This document shows positions 1 to 8,259 of a stretch of DNA of 64,000 bases, piece by piece. The stretch comes from Klebsiella pneumoniae (lineage in GTDB: Bacteria > Verrucomicrobiota > Verrucomicrobiia > Limisphaerales > SXTU01): positions 62,001-126,000 of the forward strand of contig CALQJI020000003.1 in NCBI GenBank assembly GCA_943330855.2. Direction: 5' to 3'. Positions within the stretch are counted from its first letter, which is position 1. Every line of letters begins with the position of its first letter. The position numbers were made by a program, and so were the translations under genes. Below the pieces are notes generated by a model. The model made no database searches. It saw only the letters and a program-made list of their open reading frames with translations, and was not told where the DNA came from.

Positions 1-495
1 ATCGAAATGAGTTTCGGTCGGCGGCGGTTGTGTGAAGGGGCTGGGACCCGAAGGCACCGGGGCCTGGGCAGACTTGGGCATCGTCTTTTGCAGCTCGATG
101 ATGGCCTGCCGCGCGTCTTCGTCGCCAGAGTCAGCGGCCTTGCGATACCAGACCAGGGCGTGGTCGGAATTCTTTTCGACGCCCTCACCGATTTCGTAGC
201 AGTAGGCGAGGTTGAATTGGGCGAGGGTGTGACCTTGCTCTGCGGCCTTGCGATAAAGGCCGACGGCCTTTTCGTAATCGGCGGCCACTCCTTTGCCTTG
301 TTGATACAGCGCGCCGAGGAGGAACTGCGCATCCGCGTGGCCGCGACGCGTGGCCTTCTCGAGATAATCGGCAGCGAGTGAGTAATCGAGTGGCACACCC
401 TCGCCTCGCGTGTAGAGGTGGCCGAGCTGATATTGAGCGTGAGCGTCGCCTTGCTGAGCCTTGATCTGGAGAGTCTTGATGTTGGCGCTGGCCAT
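1..495 (-). CDS. Sel1-repeat (TPR-like) protein, cut by the left window edge
   Basis: The reading frame opens at an ATG at 495 and stays open to base 1, so the C-terminus is missing (165 codons visible). It contains about three Sel1-like repeats of roughly 36 residues, each with the pattern A-Q-x-x-L-G-x-x-Y-x-x-G-x-G-V and an alanine-rich second helix (for example GDAHAQYQLGHLY and GHADAQFLLGALYQQGKGV). The part nearest the edge turns into a Pro/Thr/Gln-rich linker. No signal peptide is visible, so it is probably cytoplasmic or anchored by a part outside the window. Sel1 repeats mediate protein-protein contacts; no partner can be read from the sequence. A second Sel1 protein lies at 42683-44335. 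Confidence 0.85.
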   Translation of the reverse strand, partial: MASANIKTLQIKAQQGDAHAQYQLGHLYTRGEGVPLDYSLAADYLEKATRRGHADAQFLLGALYQQGKGVAADYEKAVGLYRKAAEQGHTLAQFNLAYCYEIGEGVEKNSDHALVWYRKAADSGDEDARQAIIELQKTMPKSAQAPVPSGPSPFTQPPPTETHFD

Positions 496-749
496 GACTG
501 AAGTCTTTGTTTTCCGGAAGTTTGAAAGCAATCAAGAAATCGGTGTGCTACGCATCTCCGCCGCTTAGAACCTGTCGGCTGGTTTCGCGCGCAAAGCTGG
601 AGGGATTGAAAGCGAGCAACTATGGGGGGAGCGCACGGTCAGCAACGAAGCAGCTCGCTGCCCCGACAGGGGGTAATGGATGATGGCAGCGCTCCCAGCC
701 CGGTCAGAAACGGTAGGGACGTTCTGTGAGTGTCGAACTAATCGCCGGA

Positions 750-785
750 AGTGCCAAAACTCGGCGGTCACAGGCCGCCGCTACC
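750..785. repeat. Short GC-rich palindrome at the broken end of the DUF309 gene
   Basis: CGGCGG and CCGCCG arms flank a 7-base loop (near 761-779). The downstream frame of the truncated DUF309 gene runs straight into this palindrome and ends in it. I see no second copy in the window; calling it a repeat family member is an inference from its form. Confidence 0.4.
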
Positions 786-953
786 CTTGTAGAAGTTCCC
801 GTCCGGCCCGTGGCGGTCAGCGAGCCAGAGTTCCTCCAGCACGTCGTGGGCTTCGTAGAACTGGCCATGGTTGAAGCACGTGAAGTAGCCGAGGTAGTGC
901 GCGTCGAGGTCGCGGCCCTGAAGGTCGGCGATCTTGGGCGACTTGTGGCTCAC
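768..953 (-). pseudogene. Truncated DUF309 gene
   Basis: From a GTG at 953 the frame reads a recognisable DUF309 N-terminal half: D-L-D-A-H-Y-L-G-Y-F-x-C-F-N-x-G-x-F-Y-E-A-H-D-V-L-E-E-L-W, with the family's conserved HxVLExLW core. DUF309 proteins are normally about 120-160 residues. This one stops about 61 residues in, right after NFYKG, where the family normally continues into a second helix (GLIQLA type). The following bases to 496 contain no recognisable remainder in any frame. Upstream the frame extends to a TTG at 998 inside the palindromic repeat at 960-1025. Both ends of the surviving fragment therefore touch repeat elements. DUF309 function is unknown. Confidence 0.7.
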
Positions 954-959
954 GGGAAG

Positions 960-1025
960 GTAGCCGCCGAGGTAAGGAGGAGGATTTGCGATGTTCAACC
1001 GTCCGCCTCCTCACTCGGTGGCTAC
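960..1025. repeat. Palindromic repeat family A, copy 1
   Basis: Arms GTAGCCGCCGAGGTAAGGAG and its imperfect inverse CTCCTCACTCGGTGGCTAC enclose about 20 bases. The same arms occur at 14152-14221 and 26603-26674, and as a half copy at 16399-16424. This copy lies between the start of the DUF309 remnant and the end of the NIL gene. Confidence 0.85.
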
Positions 1026-1029
1026 GGGT

Positions 1030-1311
1030 TCAGCTCTCCAGCACGCCGATTTCCACCGGTTCGACCTCGATGCCGAGGCTCTCCAGCCAGTGGATGGCGT
1101 TCTTGATTTCCGAACGCGCGCCGTCGAGTTCGAGGCAGACGATGCCGAGGTCCTTGCCCACGCTGACCTGGCGCAGGTTGAAGACGATTTTGAACTTCTG
1201 CCCCAGCTCCCAGATCACCGGGCGCGTGATGAGCGGCGCGGGGAACGTGAGCCACAGCCGGGACTTGGACTGGCGCGGGTCGGGCGGGAGCTTCGGCTCG
1301 GTTTTGGCCAC
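1030..1311 (-). CDS. NIL-domain protein
   Basis: A 93-residue protein that is almost entirely one NIL domain (ferredoxin-like fold; known at the C-terminus of methionine ABC transporter ATPases and in homocysteine-forming proteins of anaerobes). The core runs from RLWLTFPAPLI to the C-terminal VEPVEIG, with the usual F-K-I-V-F-N-L-R strand. The only in-frame start is a GTG at 1311; an ATG with a good AGGAG upstream (around 1333) is in another frame, so the start is uncertain and a slightly longer N-terminus from a rare start cannot be excluded. It begins right after the sulfur carrier gene and belongs to the SAM-riboswitch operon with it and the threonine synthase homologue. An allosteric or sulfur-transfer role in methionine or homocysteine synthesis is inferred from this context. 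Confidence 0.8.
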   Translation of the reverse strand: MAKTEPKLPPDPRQSKSRLWLTFPAPLITRPVIWELGQKFKIVFNLRQVSVGKDLGIVCLELDGARSEIKNAIHWLESLGIEVEPVEIGVLES

Positions 1312-1350
1312 GGGTTTCTTCTTCGTGGCAGCATGCGTCGCTCCTAAAGT

Positions 1351-1626
1351 TCAGCCCCCCGCAATCGCCGGGATGATGCTAATTTCGTCGCCGTCCTTGA
1401 GGGGCGTGGCTTGGTTCTCGAGGAAGCGGATGTCCTCCTCGTTCACATACAAGTTCACGAAGCGGCGGACCTCGCCCTTGTCGTCGAGCAGCCGGTCCTT
1501 GATGCCGGGGAACTTGCCCTGCAATTCGACGATGGCCGCGCCAACGCTGGCGGCGGTGACGGTGACGACTTCCTCGCCGCCGGTGAGCTGGCGGAGCGGT
1601 GTGGGGATGCGGACGTTGATGGGCAT
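1351..1626 (-). CDS. MoaD/ThiS-family sulfur carrier protein
   Basis: Ubiquitin-fold sulfur carrier of 91 residues starting at the ATG at 1626 (MPINVRIPTPL); the open frame continues upstream but without family similarity. It has the MoaD-type beta-grasp pattern and the diagnostic C-terminal Gly-Gly (AIAGG), which in this family is adenylated and thiocarboxylated to donate sulfide. The stop codon at 1351 lies about 40 bases before the NIL start. No E1-like activating enzyme (MoeB/ThiF) or JAMM protease is in the window. Because the operon is behind a SAM-I riboswitch, a HcyS/CysO-like role in homocysteine or cysteine synthesis is more likely than molybdopterin or thiamine synthesis; that assignment is an inference. 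Confidence 0.88.
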   Translation of the reverse strand: MPINVRIPTPLRQLTGGEEVVTVTAASVGAAIVELQGKFPGIKDRLLDDKGEVRRFVNLYVNEEDIRFLENQATPLKDGDEISIIPAIAGG

Positions 1627-1771
1627 AGAGGCTGGCTGGTTTCTGACGCTACGATGAAAAGGAAGCAGGTAGGTTGGCCCGCGAATCAAGCGAATGGACG
1701 CGAATGGAGGCGGGGAGTGGGGGTATCTGGTTTTGATTCGCGTTCATTCGCGTGATGCGCGGGCCATCAAC

Positions 1772-3034
1772 TCAGGCGGCGACAGGAGTCTTGTCCTCAT
1801 CCTTCATCATCGCCTCGAACTCGCGCAGGCTCGGGCGAATCTCGCGGGTCTGGCCCACGTGGCCGACCATCGCTTCGAGCGTCTTGAGGCCGTTGCCGGT
1901 GATGCAAAGGACGGCGGAATCGCTCGCGGGAATCTTGCCGGAGGCAATGAGCTTTTTCGCCACGCCCACGGTCACCCCGCCGGCGGTCTCGGCGAAGATG
2001 CCTTCGCACTCGGCCAGCATACGGATGCCGTCGCGAATCTCATCGTCGGTCACGTCGTCGGCGTGGCCGCCGGTTTCCTTCATCACCTTGAGCGCGTAGA
2101 AGCCGTCGGCGGGCGTGCCGATGGCGAGGCTCTTGGCAATGGTGTTGGGCTTCACGGGCTTGAAGAAATCCATGCCCGCCTTCTCCGCCGAGCTGATGGG
2201 GTTGCAGCCGGTGGCTTGCGCGCCGTGGATGTGCCACGCGCTGTCGGAGATGAGGCCGAGCTTGGCGAACTCCTGATAACTCTTGTGAATCTTCGTGAGC
2301 AACGAGCCGCTGGCCATGGGCACCACGGTGTGCTGCGGCGTGCGCCAGCCGAGCTGCTCGCAAATCTCGAAGCCCATGCTCTTGCTGCCCTCGGCGTAGT
2401 AGGGCCTCATGTTTACGTTCACAAAGGCCCAGCCGAACTTGCCGGCAATCTCCGCGCAGAGACGGTTCACCTCGTCGTAGTGGCCCTTGATGCTGATGAC
2501 GTTCGCGCCATAGACGAGCGAGTTGATGACCTTGCCGAGCTCGAGATCGGACGGGATGAAGACGTAGGATTTGAGACCGGCGGCGGCGGCGTTGGCGGCG
2601 ACGGAATTGGCGAGGTTGCCGGTGGAGGCGCAGGCGACAATCTTGAAACCGAGCTCCTTCGAGCGGCTGAGGGCGACGCTCACGACGCGGTCCTTGAAGG
2701 AAAGGGTCGGGTAGTTCACTGCGTCGTTCTTAATCCACAGCTCGCGGATGCCGAGGTGCTTGGCGAGGCGGTCCGCCTTCACGAGCGGCGTGTAGCCGAC
2801 TTGGCAGCCGACCGTCGGCTCGCCCGCGATGGGCAGCAGCTCGCGGTAGCGCCACATGGTGCGGGGGCGCGACTCGATGGCGGCGCGGGTGAGGGATTGC
2901 TTGATGCGCTCGTAGTCGTAAGCGACTTCCAGGGGGCCGAAGTCGAACTCGCAAACGTGCGTGGCGCTCAAGGGGGATTCCTTGCCGCACTCGCGGCACT
3001 TGAGCGCCTTCATGAAACCTTCGTGCTTGTCCAT
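1772..3034 (-). CDS. thrC: Threonine synthase family PLP enzyme
   Basis: 420 residues, fold-type II PLP enzyme of the threonine synthase family. A short N-terminal cysteine ribbon (Cys13, Cys16, Cys28) is followed by the PLP lysine in SFKDR (Lys114), the ASTGNLANS phosphate/cofactor loop and a Ser-rich PMASGSLL loop. Classical function: O-phosphohomoserine to threonine plus phosphate. The gene is the first in an operon with a MoaD/ThiS carrier and a NIL protein and is preceded by a SAM-I riboswitch, which normally controls methionine and SAM synthesis rather than threonine. It may therefore use O-phosphohomoserine with a protein thiocarboxylate to make homocysteine. The family call is firm, the substrate is not; a true threonine synthase elsewhere in the genome would favour the second reading. 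Confidence 0.93.
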   Translation of the reverse strand: MDKHEGFMKALKCRECGKESPLSATHVCEFDFGPLEVAYDYERIKQSLTRAAIESRPRTMWRYRELLPIAGEPTVGCQVGYTPLVKADRLAKHLGIRELWIKNDAVNYPTLSFKDRVVSVALSRSKELGFKIVACASTGNLANSVAANAAAAGLKSYVFIPSDLELGKVINSLVYGANVISIKGHYDEVNRLCAEIAGKFGWAFVNVNMRPYYAEGSKSMGFEICEQLGWRTPQHTVVPMASGSLLTKIHKSYQEFAKLGLISDSAWHIHGAQATGCNPISSAEKAGMDFFKPVKPNTIAKSLAIGTPADGFYALKVMKETGGHADDVTDDEIRDGIRMLAECEGIFAETAGGVTVGVAKKLIASGKIPASDSAVLCITGNGLKTLEAMVGHVGQTREIRPSLREFEAMMKDEDKTPVAA

Positions 3035-3065
3035 AATTGCTTTCCCGCGTCCCGTTTTGGGGCAA

Positions 3066-3100
3066 TCAAAAGCCCCGTCTCATCTGGATGAGAAGGGGCC
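3066..3100 (-). terminator. Riboswitch-controlled intrinsic terminator
   Basis: On the minus strand GCCCC-x-TCTCAT pairs with ATGAGA-x-GGGGC around a 4-base loop, followed by TTTTGAT. The 5' arm contains CTTCTCATC, which is exactly complementary to GATGAGAAG at 3116-3124, the 3' strand of riboswitch helix P1. The terminator and an antiterminator are thus mutually exclusive, as expected for a SAM-OFF transcriptional switch. Confidence 0.9.
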
Positions 3101-3118
3101 GGACAGGCTGACGCACTT

Positions 3119-3236
3119 CTCATCTTTCCCCCGGCCTCTCGGCTGGAGCTGGAATTAGCACCTGGTCACTGCGGGACGCGCCGCAATCGGTTGCCGTGAC
3201 GTCATCGGGCCAGTCCCTCAGTCACTCTGGATGAGT
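3119..3236 (-). promoter_or_regulatory. SAM-I (S-box) riboswitch aptamer
   Basis: On the minus strand, in order: P1 strand CTCATCCAGAG, the conserved GAGGGACTGGCCCGATGA block (with a 3' CGGCAACC), the GGTGCTAATTCC block, and the closing P1 strand GATGAG. These are the signature segments of the S-box aptamer in the right order and spacing. It lies about 85 nt upstream of the threonine synthase homologue with the terminator in between. Binding of SAM is expected to stabilise P1, free the terminator arm and stop transcription of the thrC-like, sulfur carrier and NIL genes. Confidence 0.95.
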
Positions 3237-3431
3237 GTTCGTTTTCAGGCGAACGGCCGACAAAGTGGCAGCCGGGCGTCGCGGGTGTCAACGGCATTTT
3301 CCGAAGGATTCTCCAGAGAACGCGGTCTCGTTCGTGTCAAGGCGGCTCCCCAGCTCGCGGCGTGGAGCTCGGACTCCTACGTCCGCAGCGAGGAGCTTCG
3401 CGGCGGCGGACGTGGGCGTCCGCCCTCCAGT

Positions 3432-5897
3432 TCACTTCGAGCGGAACAGTTCGCTCTGCACGACGCCGTGGACGAGGGAGCGGAGGCCGTGGTTGTTCTT
3501 CGCGGCGGCGGTCACGATGGACTCGATGGCGGGTTGGTCGAGGCGGGTCGGGGGTGCGCCGGTGGCGTAGGTGATGAGGTGGCGGGTGACGCCACGGGCG
3601 AGTTGGGCGGGGTTTTGGGCGAGCGTTTGGCGGAGTTCGCGGATGTCGGCGAAGGTCTGGCCGGTCGGGGTCTTGCCGCTGCAGTCCACGGGGAGGCCCT
3701 CGGTCCACCACGGGCCGGCTTTGCGCTCGGGGTTCAGCACACGGTAGGTCTTCCGGTAAGTGCCGGTGACATCGAAGCTCTCCAGCGCGAAGCCGTAGGG
3801 GTCGAACTTCGCGTGGCAGGCAGCGCAGGAGCCTTGGCTGCTGTGCAGGGCGAGTTGCTCGCGCAGGGTCTTGGCGCCGCGGATGTCCGGCTCCACGGAG
3901 GGAATGTCCGGCGGGGGCGGCGGGATGGAAATGCCGAGGAGTCGCTCGGCGACCCAGACGCCGCGCTTCACGGGCGAGGTGTAGGTGCCGTTGGCGGTGA
4001 CTTTCAACACGGCGGGTTGGGTCCAGAGGCCGCCGTAAGCCGAGTCGGCGGGGAGGCTGACTTTTTGCAGTGCGAGGCTGGTGATGCCGGGCAGGCCGTA
4101 ATGCTTGGCGAGGGATGCGTTGGCGAAGGTCCAGTTCGCGGCGGCGAACTCGCGGACGCTGAGGTTTTCGTCAAGGACGCGGCGGAAGAAGGCGCGCGTC
4201 TCCTGCACGCTGGAGCGCTTGAGCAGGTCGTTCTTCGCGTATTCTGGGTAGAGCTTGCTGTCGGGCGAGGTGTCGTCAATCGCGCGCAGGCCGAGCCATT
4301 GGTCGGTGAAGTCGTCCACGAAGCGGCTGCTCTTCGCGTCCTTGAGGAGTCGGTCGGTTTGCGCGGCGAGCACCTTGGGGTCGCGGAGTTTTCCGGCGCG
4401 GGCGAGGTCGAGCAACGCGTCATCCGGCGTGGAGTTCCAGAGGAAATAGGCGAGACGCGAGGCGAGGGCGAAGTCGTTGAGCGGGCCGGGTTGCTCGACG
4501 ATGCAGAGGAAGTCCGGCGCGGTCATCAGCTCGACGACGCAGTCGCGCAACGCGTTGTCGGCGGTCACGCCCACATCCAGGCGCTCGGCGAAAAGGAGGT
4601 TCAACTTCGCCAGTTCATCGGCGCTCAGGTCGCGGCGGAAGAGGCGCGGGGCGATGCGCTTGAACGTGGCTTCGGCGGCCTTGATGAACACGTCGCGGTT
4701 TTGCAAGCCGCCGGCCAGCGCGGTGCGGAAGTCGGCGCGCAGCCAGCGGTCGCCGAGCAGCGGCAGCTCCGGGTCCTCGATTTCCACCCACTGCACGGCA
4801 AGGCCGGGCGCGCGGCAGGCGCTGGCCTGCGAGTTCTTCGGCACGGGCACGCCGAGGCCGAAGGGGATGAGGCGGAAATTGTCGCCGATGGGCGCAAGGT
4901 CGTTGAGGTCGGCGGTGCGGAGGTAGATTTCGGTTTCGAGAATGGCGGCTTTGCCGGGCGGCGCTTCGAGCACGGCGACGAGTTCGATGATTTGGGGGTA
5001 AGCGCCCGTGTGCCCGGCGTAGATGCCGAAGGGCAGGGGCTTATCGGTTTGGTAGCCATAGACCGAGAGGCGCAGGCGGTGCAGGCCGGGATTGCGCGGG
5101 CCGTTGAAGCCGCGCAACGGGCCAGAGGTGGTGTCGGTGTTGAAGCTGACCTTGGTGCCGTCGGGCAGTTCGAGAACGTGTCCCTTGGATTGCTCGCTGC
5201 CGAAGGCGACGGCGCGCGTGGTGCGGGTGGGGTCGAAGGGGCTGGCGGGAGCGGTGTTGGTCGTGGCCTTCTTCTCGCCGAGCACGTCGTCGAGCAGGTC
5301 GGGAGCGCGGAGCTTGGCGGCGGCTTTGGGCGGAGTCTTCGGGATGGGCCGGAGCATCCGCGCGAGGATGTCGTCGGCCATCTTGAAGTAACCGGCGGCC
5401 CCGGAAGCGGAGAGCGGGAGCGCGGCGGCGACTTTGTCGTAGCCGTCCACGCGACCGTCGGTGGGGAGATTCAGGCCGACGGGCGGCTTCACTCCGAAGA
5501 GGTCGAAGAGGGTGTTCGCGTATTCGGTGCGGCTGAGGCGACGGAGCTTGCTGCGGCCCTCGGCACGCTGGCGGTTGAGGAAGATATTGGTGAAGTCACC
5601 GCGCAACCACGCGACGAGGGCAGCGCGCTCCGCGGGCGTGGGCTGCTTCTCGTCCTTGGGCGGCATGGTGCCGGCTTCGAGGGCGTCGAGGGCGCGGAAC
5701 CAGTGGTCGCGCTCGGCGGCGAGTTGGTCAGCGGTGCGCGGGCCGGAGAGCTGGATGCCGGCCTTGGGCTTCGCGCCCGCGTGGCATTCGGTGCAGTAGG
5801 TCTTGAGCAACGGTTGGACGCGGGTGGAGAAAGTCAAAGCGGCGTCTTGGGCGCAGGCGAGGTGCGCGAGGAGGCAGAAGACGAACACGGGCTTCAT
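3432..5897 (-). CDS. DUF1592-family secreted cytochrome-like protein (DUF1587/DUF1592/DUF1588/DUF1585)
   Basis: About 821 residues from the ATG at 5897 (MKPVFVFCLLAHLACA), which gives a clean signal peptide; the frame continues upstream into the palindrome at 5922-5991, which is not part of the protein. An N-terminal planctomycete-type cytochrome segment has CTECH, followed by the DUF1587 segment (RRLSRTEYANTLFDLFG), DUF1592, DUF1588 and DUF1585, with a second CxxCH (CAACHAKFDPYGFALE). The family is widespread in Planctomycetes and Verrucomicrobia, nearly always next to a DUF1552 gene as here. It is probably an envelope redox or carbohydrate-handling complex; its reaction is not known. Confidence 0.93.
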   Translation of the reverse strand: MKPVFVFCLLAHLACAQDAALTFSTRVQPLLKTYCTECHAGAKPKAGIQLSGPRTADQLAAERDHWFRALDALEAGTMPPKDEKQPTPAERAALVAWLRGDFTNIFLNRQRAEGRSKLRRLSRTEYANTLFDLFGVKPPVGLNLPTDGRVDGYDKVAAALPLSASGAAGYFKMADDILARMLRPIPKTPPKAAAKLRAPDLLDDVLGEKKATTNTAPASPFDPTRTTRAVAFGSEQSKGHVLELPDGTKVSFNTDTTSGPLRGFNGPRNPGLHRLRLSVYGYQTDKPLPFGIYAGHTGAYPQIIELVAVLEAPPGKAAILETEIYLRTADLNDLAPIGDNFRLIPFGLGVPVPKNSQASACRAPGLAVQWVEIEDPELPLLGDRWLRADFRTALAGGLQNRDVFIKAAEATFKRIAPRLFRRDLSADELAKLNLLFAERLDVGVTADNALRDCVVELMTAPDFLCIVEQPGPLNDFALASRLAYFLWNSTPDDALLDLARAGKLRDPKVLAAQTDRLLKDAKSSRFVDDFTDQWLGLRAIDDTSPDSKLYPEYAKNDLLKRSSVQETRAFFRRVLDENLSVREFAAANWTFANASLAKHYGLPGITSLALQKVSLPADSAYGGLWTQPAVLKVTANGTYTSPVKRGVWVAERLLGISIPPPPPDIPSVEPDIRGAKTLREQLALHSSQGSCAACHAKFDPYGFALESFDVTGTYRKTYRVLNPERKAGPWWTEGLPVDCSGKTPTGQTFADIRELRQTLAQNPAQLARGVTRHLITYATGAPPTRLDQPAIESIVTAAAKNNHGLRSLVHGVVQSELFRSK

Positions 5898-5921
5898 TGG
5901 AAATAGTTGAAAGCAGTTTTT

Positions 5922-5991
5922 ACCACAGAGACACAGAGGACACAGAGAAAGGTCGGGAAAGAAAACTCTGTGCTCTCTGTGCCTCTGTGGT
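5922..5991. repeat. Palindromic CACAGAG repeat
   Basis: ACCACAGAGACACAGAGGAC on one side and GTGCCTCTGTGGT on the other form a long imperfect hairpin with about 20 bases between. It occupies most of the 111-bp gap between the DUF1552 and DUF1592 genes. This kind of CACAGAG word repeat is common in environmental genomes (general knowledge). Confidence 0.8.
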
Positions 5992-6008
5992 TGTTGCAAC
6001 TTATTCCT

Positions 6009-7253
6009 TCACACCAGCCCATCCATCGTCCCGACGCCCGTGCCGAACTGGCCGGTCTCGACGCCGTGGCGTTGGAGCATGCTGACGAAGACCTTGCCGA
6101 GCGGGGTGTTGCTCTTGCGGTCGCCGGCGAGGTGTTGGCCGTGCTTCCAGCCGCCGCCGGCGAGGAGGATGGGGAGGTTGCTCGTGTTGTGGCTGCTGGC
6201 GTCGCCGAGGTTGCTGCCGATGAGCACCTGCGTCTGGTCGAGCAGGCTGGTCGCGCCTTCCTTCGTGTCGCGCAAGGCGGCGAGGAAGTCGCGGAAGACG
6301 GTCATCTTCGCGCGCTCGATGATGCGGAGCTGGTCAATTTTCGCCTGATTCCGGCCGTGATGGGAGAGGCCGTGGTGGTCCTCGCTCACGCCTTCAATCG
6401 GCGGCTTCAGGTCCATGCCGCGAATGAAGACGGTCACGACACGGGTCGAGTCGGTCTGGAGGGCGAGCTTGGCGAGCTTCAGGAGCAGGCGGGCACGACC
6501 GACGTTGTCGCTGCGGTCGAGCGCGTCGGAGGGCGGGGCTTCCTCGACGACAGGTTTGGGCTTCTGCACCCAGGCTTCGTCGGCGTGGAGTTGCTTCTCC
6601 ATGTCGCGCACGGCCTCGGCGTAGTCGGCGACCTGCTGCTGGTCGTGCGCGCTGAGGCGGGGCTTGAGCGCGGCGAAGCGTTCGCCCATGCGGTCGAGCA
6701 CGCTCTGACCGCGCTTGAGACGGGCCATTTCCATTTCCACCTCGCGGGCTTTGCCGGCGAGGAAGAGGCGGGCGAAGATGTCCGAGGGCTTGTAAAGCGC
6801 CGGCACGCCTGCGCCGCTCGACGTGTGCGTGAGCGGGCTGCCGTCTTGCGTGGAGAGCGTGAGGAGCGGGAAGCGCGTGGCGGGGCCGACGTGCTTGGCG
6901 GCGAGGTAATCGAGCGAGACGCTGTTGCGAAAGCCGCCGGCAGTGGGGTGCTTGGCGCTGGTGAGGAAGCACGCCTCGGACGCGTGGTCGCCGCCAATCT
7001 CGGGATGGGCGATGCCGGAGAAGACCGTGAACTGGTTGCGCAAATCACCGAGCACTTTCAGATACTCGCTGGGCTGGTAGTCACGCCCGGCCTGCTCGGG
7101 GAAGAACGAAGGGCCATAGAGGCCGAAGTTTGTGCAGATGCTGACCATCCGCTTCGGCGGCCTTGCATCGGCGGCGGTGGCGAGGCTTTCGAGCCACGGC
7201 AAGGCCAGCAGCGCGGAGCTGGTGCGGAGGAAATGGCGGCGGGTGGTGGACAT
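6009..7253 (-). CDS. DUF1552-family exported protein
   Basis: About 414 residues with a Tat-type signal (STTRRHFLRTSSALLALPW) from the ATG at 7253; an ATG at 7271 is an equally possible start. It belongs to DUF1552, related to the DUF1501/sulfatase-like group. Family features include NFGLYGPSFFPE near the N-terminus, SGIAHPEIGGDHASE, and a C-terminal GSNLGDASSHNTSNLPILLAGGG segment with histidines that resemble the metal-site region of alkaline-phosphatase-type enzymes. It is transcribed first, with the DUF1592 partner next. The two families are usually paired and probably act together in the periplasm. The substrate is unknown. Confidence 0.93.
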   Translation of the reverse strand: MSTTRRHFLRTSSALLALPWLESLATAADARPPKRMVSICTNFGLYGPSFFPEQAGRDYQPSEYLKVLGDLRNQFTVFSGIAHPEIGGDHASEACFLTSAKHPTAGGFRNSVSLDYLAAKHVGPATRFPLLTLSTQDGSPLTHTSSGAGVPALYKPSDIFARLFLAGKAREVEMEMARLKRGQSVLDRMGERFAALKPRLSAHDQQQVADYAEAVRDMEKQLHADEAWVQKPKPVVEEAPPSDALDRSDNVGRARLLLKLAKLALQTDSTRVVTVFIRGMDLKPPIEGVSEDHHGLSHHGRNQAKIDQLRIIERAKMTVFRDFLAALRDTKEGATSLLDQTQVLIGSNLGDASSHNTSNLPILLAGGGWKHGQHLAGDRKSNTPLGKVFVSMLQRHGVETGQFGTGVGTMDGLV

Positions 7254-7326
7254 GGTGGTGAGCGCGCTCATCGGAGATAGCCCAAAGGTTGAGTCGAAAG
7301 CCAAATGATAATCGCTTCCGAGAGAA

Positions 7327-8109
7327 TCACTGCAAGTCCCACTTGGCATCCGGGGCTCCTACCGAGTTCGGTATGAAGGTGCCAGCGACCAAGAAACCAA
7401 GGGATCTCGTAAGAACGGTTTCCGCGTGCCCGTCAACCCATCCGGTGGTGGTCTTGCCATCGTGACGGCTGATGACGCGGCGAGAGAACGGCTGTAAGAA
7501 AGCGCCCCCCGGGGCCGGGGTGTCGAAGCTGATCCGTTCGTTCGGGTTCACGGAAGAGCCTTGCTGGCCCTGCCACTTTGCGGGGTCCGTCTCGATTGCC
7601 CAAGAAGCTGGGACGCCGAAGGCAGAGTCGGCAAACACCACAGTATCCGAGGGCTTGTTGACCTGTTGTTCGCGGAGCTTGGCGTTGCCACTCCAAGCAA
7701 ATTGTGGAGCGCTCAAGCCAATGCCGAAATCGTTTGAGGTCCAACCCTTGGGCTGTAGGGGACATTGAAACAACAGCTTGTCGGCGGACGAAAAACGCTT
7801 GAGCTGGTCAGGCCACCACGTGTCCGGGGTGGCTGGGGTGCGGACTACGAGGGCGGGGACCGAGGGATTGCCGGGCGAAACGAATGGCACCAAGACGTCA
7901 TCGTAGTCGCTAGCGTAGAGTTTGTAGGCTAGGGAAATTTGTTTGTGGTTGTTCAGGCATTTCGAACCGACGGCCCGGGCCTTGGCCTTGGCCAAGGCGG
8001 GCAGCAGCATCCCGGCAAGGATGGCGATGATGGCGATGACCACCAGCAGCTCTATGAGCGTGAAGGCGCGCTGTGAAAGGGCGGGTGAACGGCGGGTCGG
8101 GCGTGTCAT
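7327..8109 (-). CDS. Prepilin-type protein with H-X9-DG motif
   Basis: 260 residues from the ATG at 8109. It has the type IV pilin/type II secretion pseudopilin leader ([20 protein letters not shown]), where prepilin peptidase would cut before the Phe, followed by the hydrophobic helix and [11 protein letters not shown]. At the C-terminus [12 protein letters not shown] matches the H-X9-DG motif exactly. Such proteins occur in very large numbers in Planctomycetes and Verrucomicrobia and are thought to form pseudopilus-like or surface structures. It ends about 70 bases before the DUF1552 start on the same strand, so the three genes may be co-transcribed. Confidence 0.93.
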   Translation of the reverse strand: MTRPTRRSPALSQRAFTLIELLVVIAIIAILAGMLLPALAKAKARAVGSKCLNNHKQISLAYKLYASDYDDVLVPFVSPGNPSVPALVVRTPATPDTWWPDQLKRFSSADKLLFQCPLQPKGWTSNDFGIGLSAPQFAWSGNAKLREQQVNKPSDTVVFADSAFGVPASWAIETDPAKWQGQQGSSVNPNERISFDTPAPGGAFLQPFSRRVISRHDGKTTTGWVDGHAETVLTRSLGFLVAGTFIPNSVGAPDAKWDLQ

Positions 8110-8186
8110 GGGCCGATACAGACTGGCTTGTGAAAGCACGCATTCAGGAACCTTGAGCTTCCCGCAGCTCAACCAGCCAAGCGAAT

Positions 8187-8229
8187 GGCAAGCAACAGAA
8201 CGGCCCGCGCAAGGTCGTTGCGCGGGCCG
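8187..8229 (-). terminator. Intrinsic terminator after the DUF4956 gene
   Basis: Perfect 12-bp stem (8201-8212 with 8218-8229, arm CGGCCCGCGCAA) and a 5-base loop, followed on the minus strand by TTCTGTTGCTT. It lies 31 bases past the DUF4956 stop and before the prepilin start. The T-run is broken, so efficiency is uncertain. Confidence 0.75.
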
Positions 8230-8259
8230 GTGCTGATGAGAGTTCGCCGACCGGATTGA

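Noticed and set aside
1351..1689. Longer start (1689) for the sulfur carrier gene
   Set aside because: The additional 21 residues have no similarity to MoaD/ThiS; the ATG at 1626 gives the normal length.
3231..5906. Open frame of about 890 codons on the plus strand opposite the DUF1592 gene
   Set aside because: It is composed of Gly/Ala/Val/Glu-rich, low-complexity sequence with no family likeness. In this GC-rich DNA the third-position bias of the real gene keeps the antisense frame open. The minus-strand frame has clear domains and a signal peptide.
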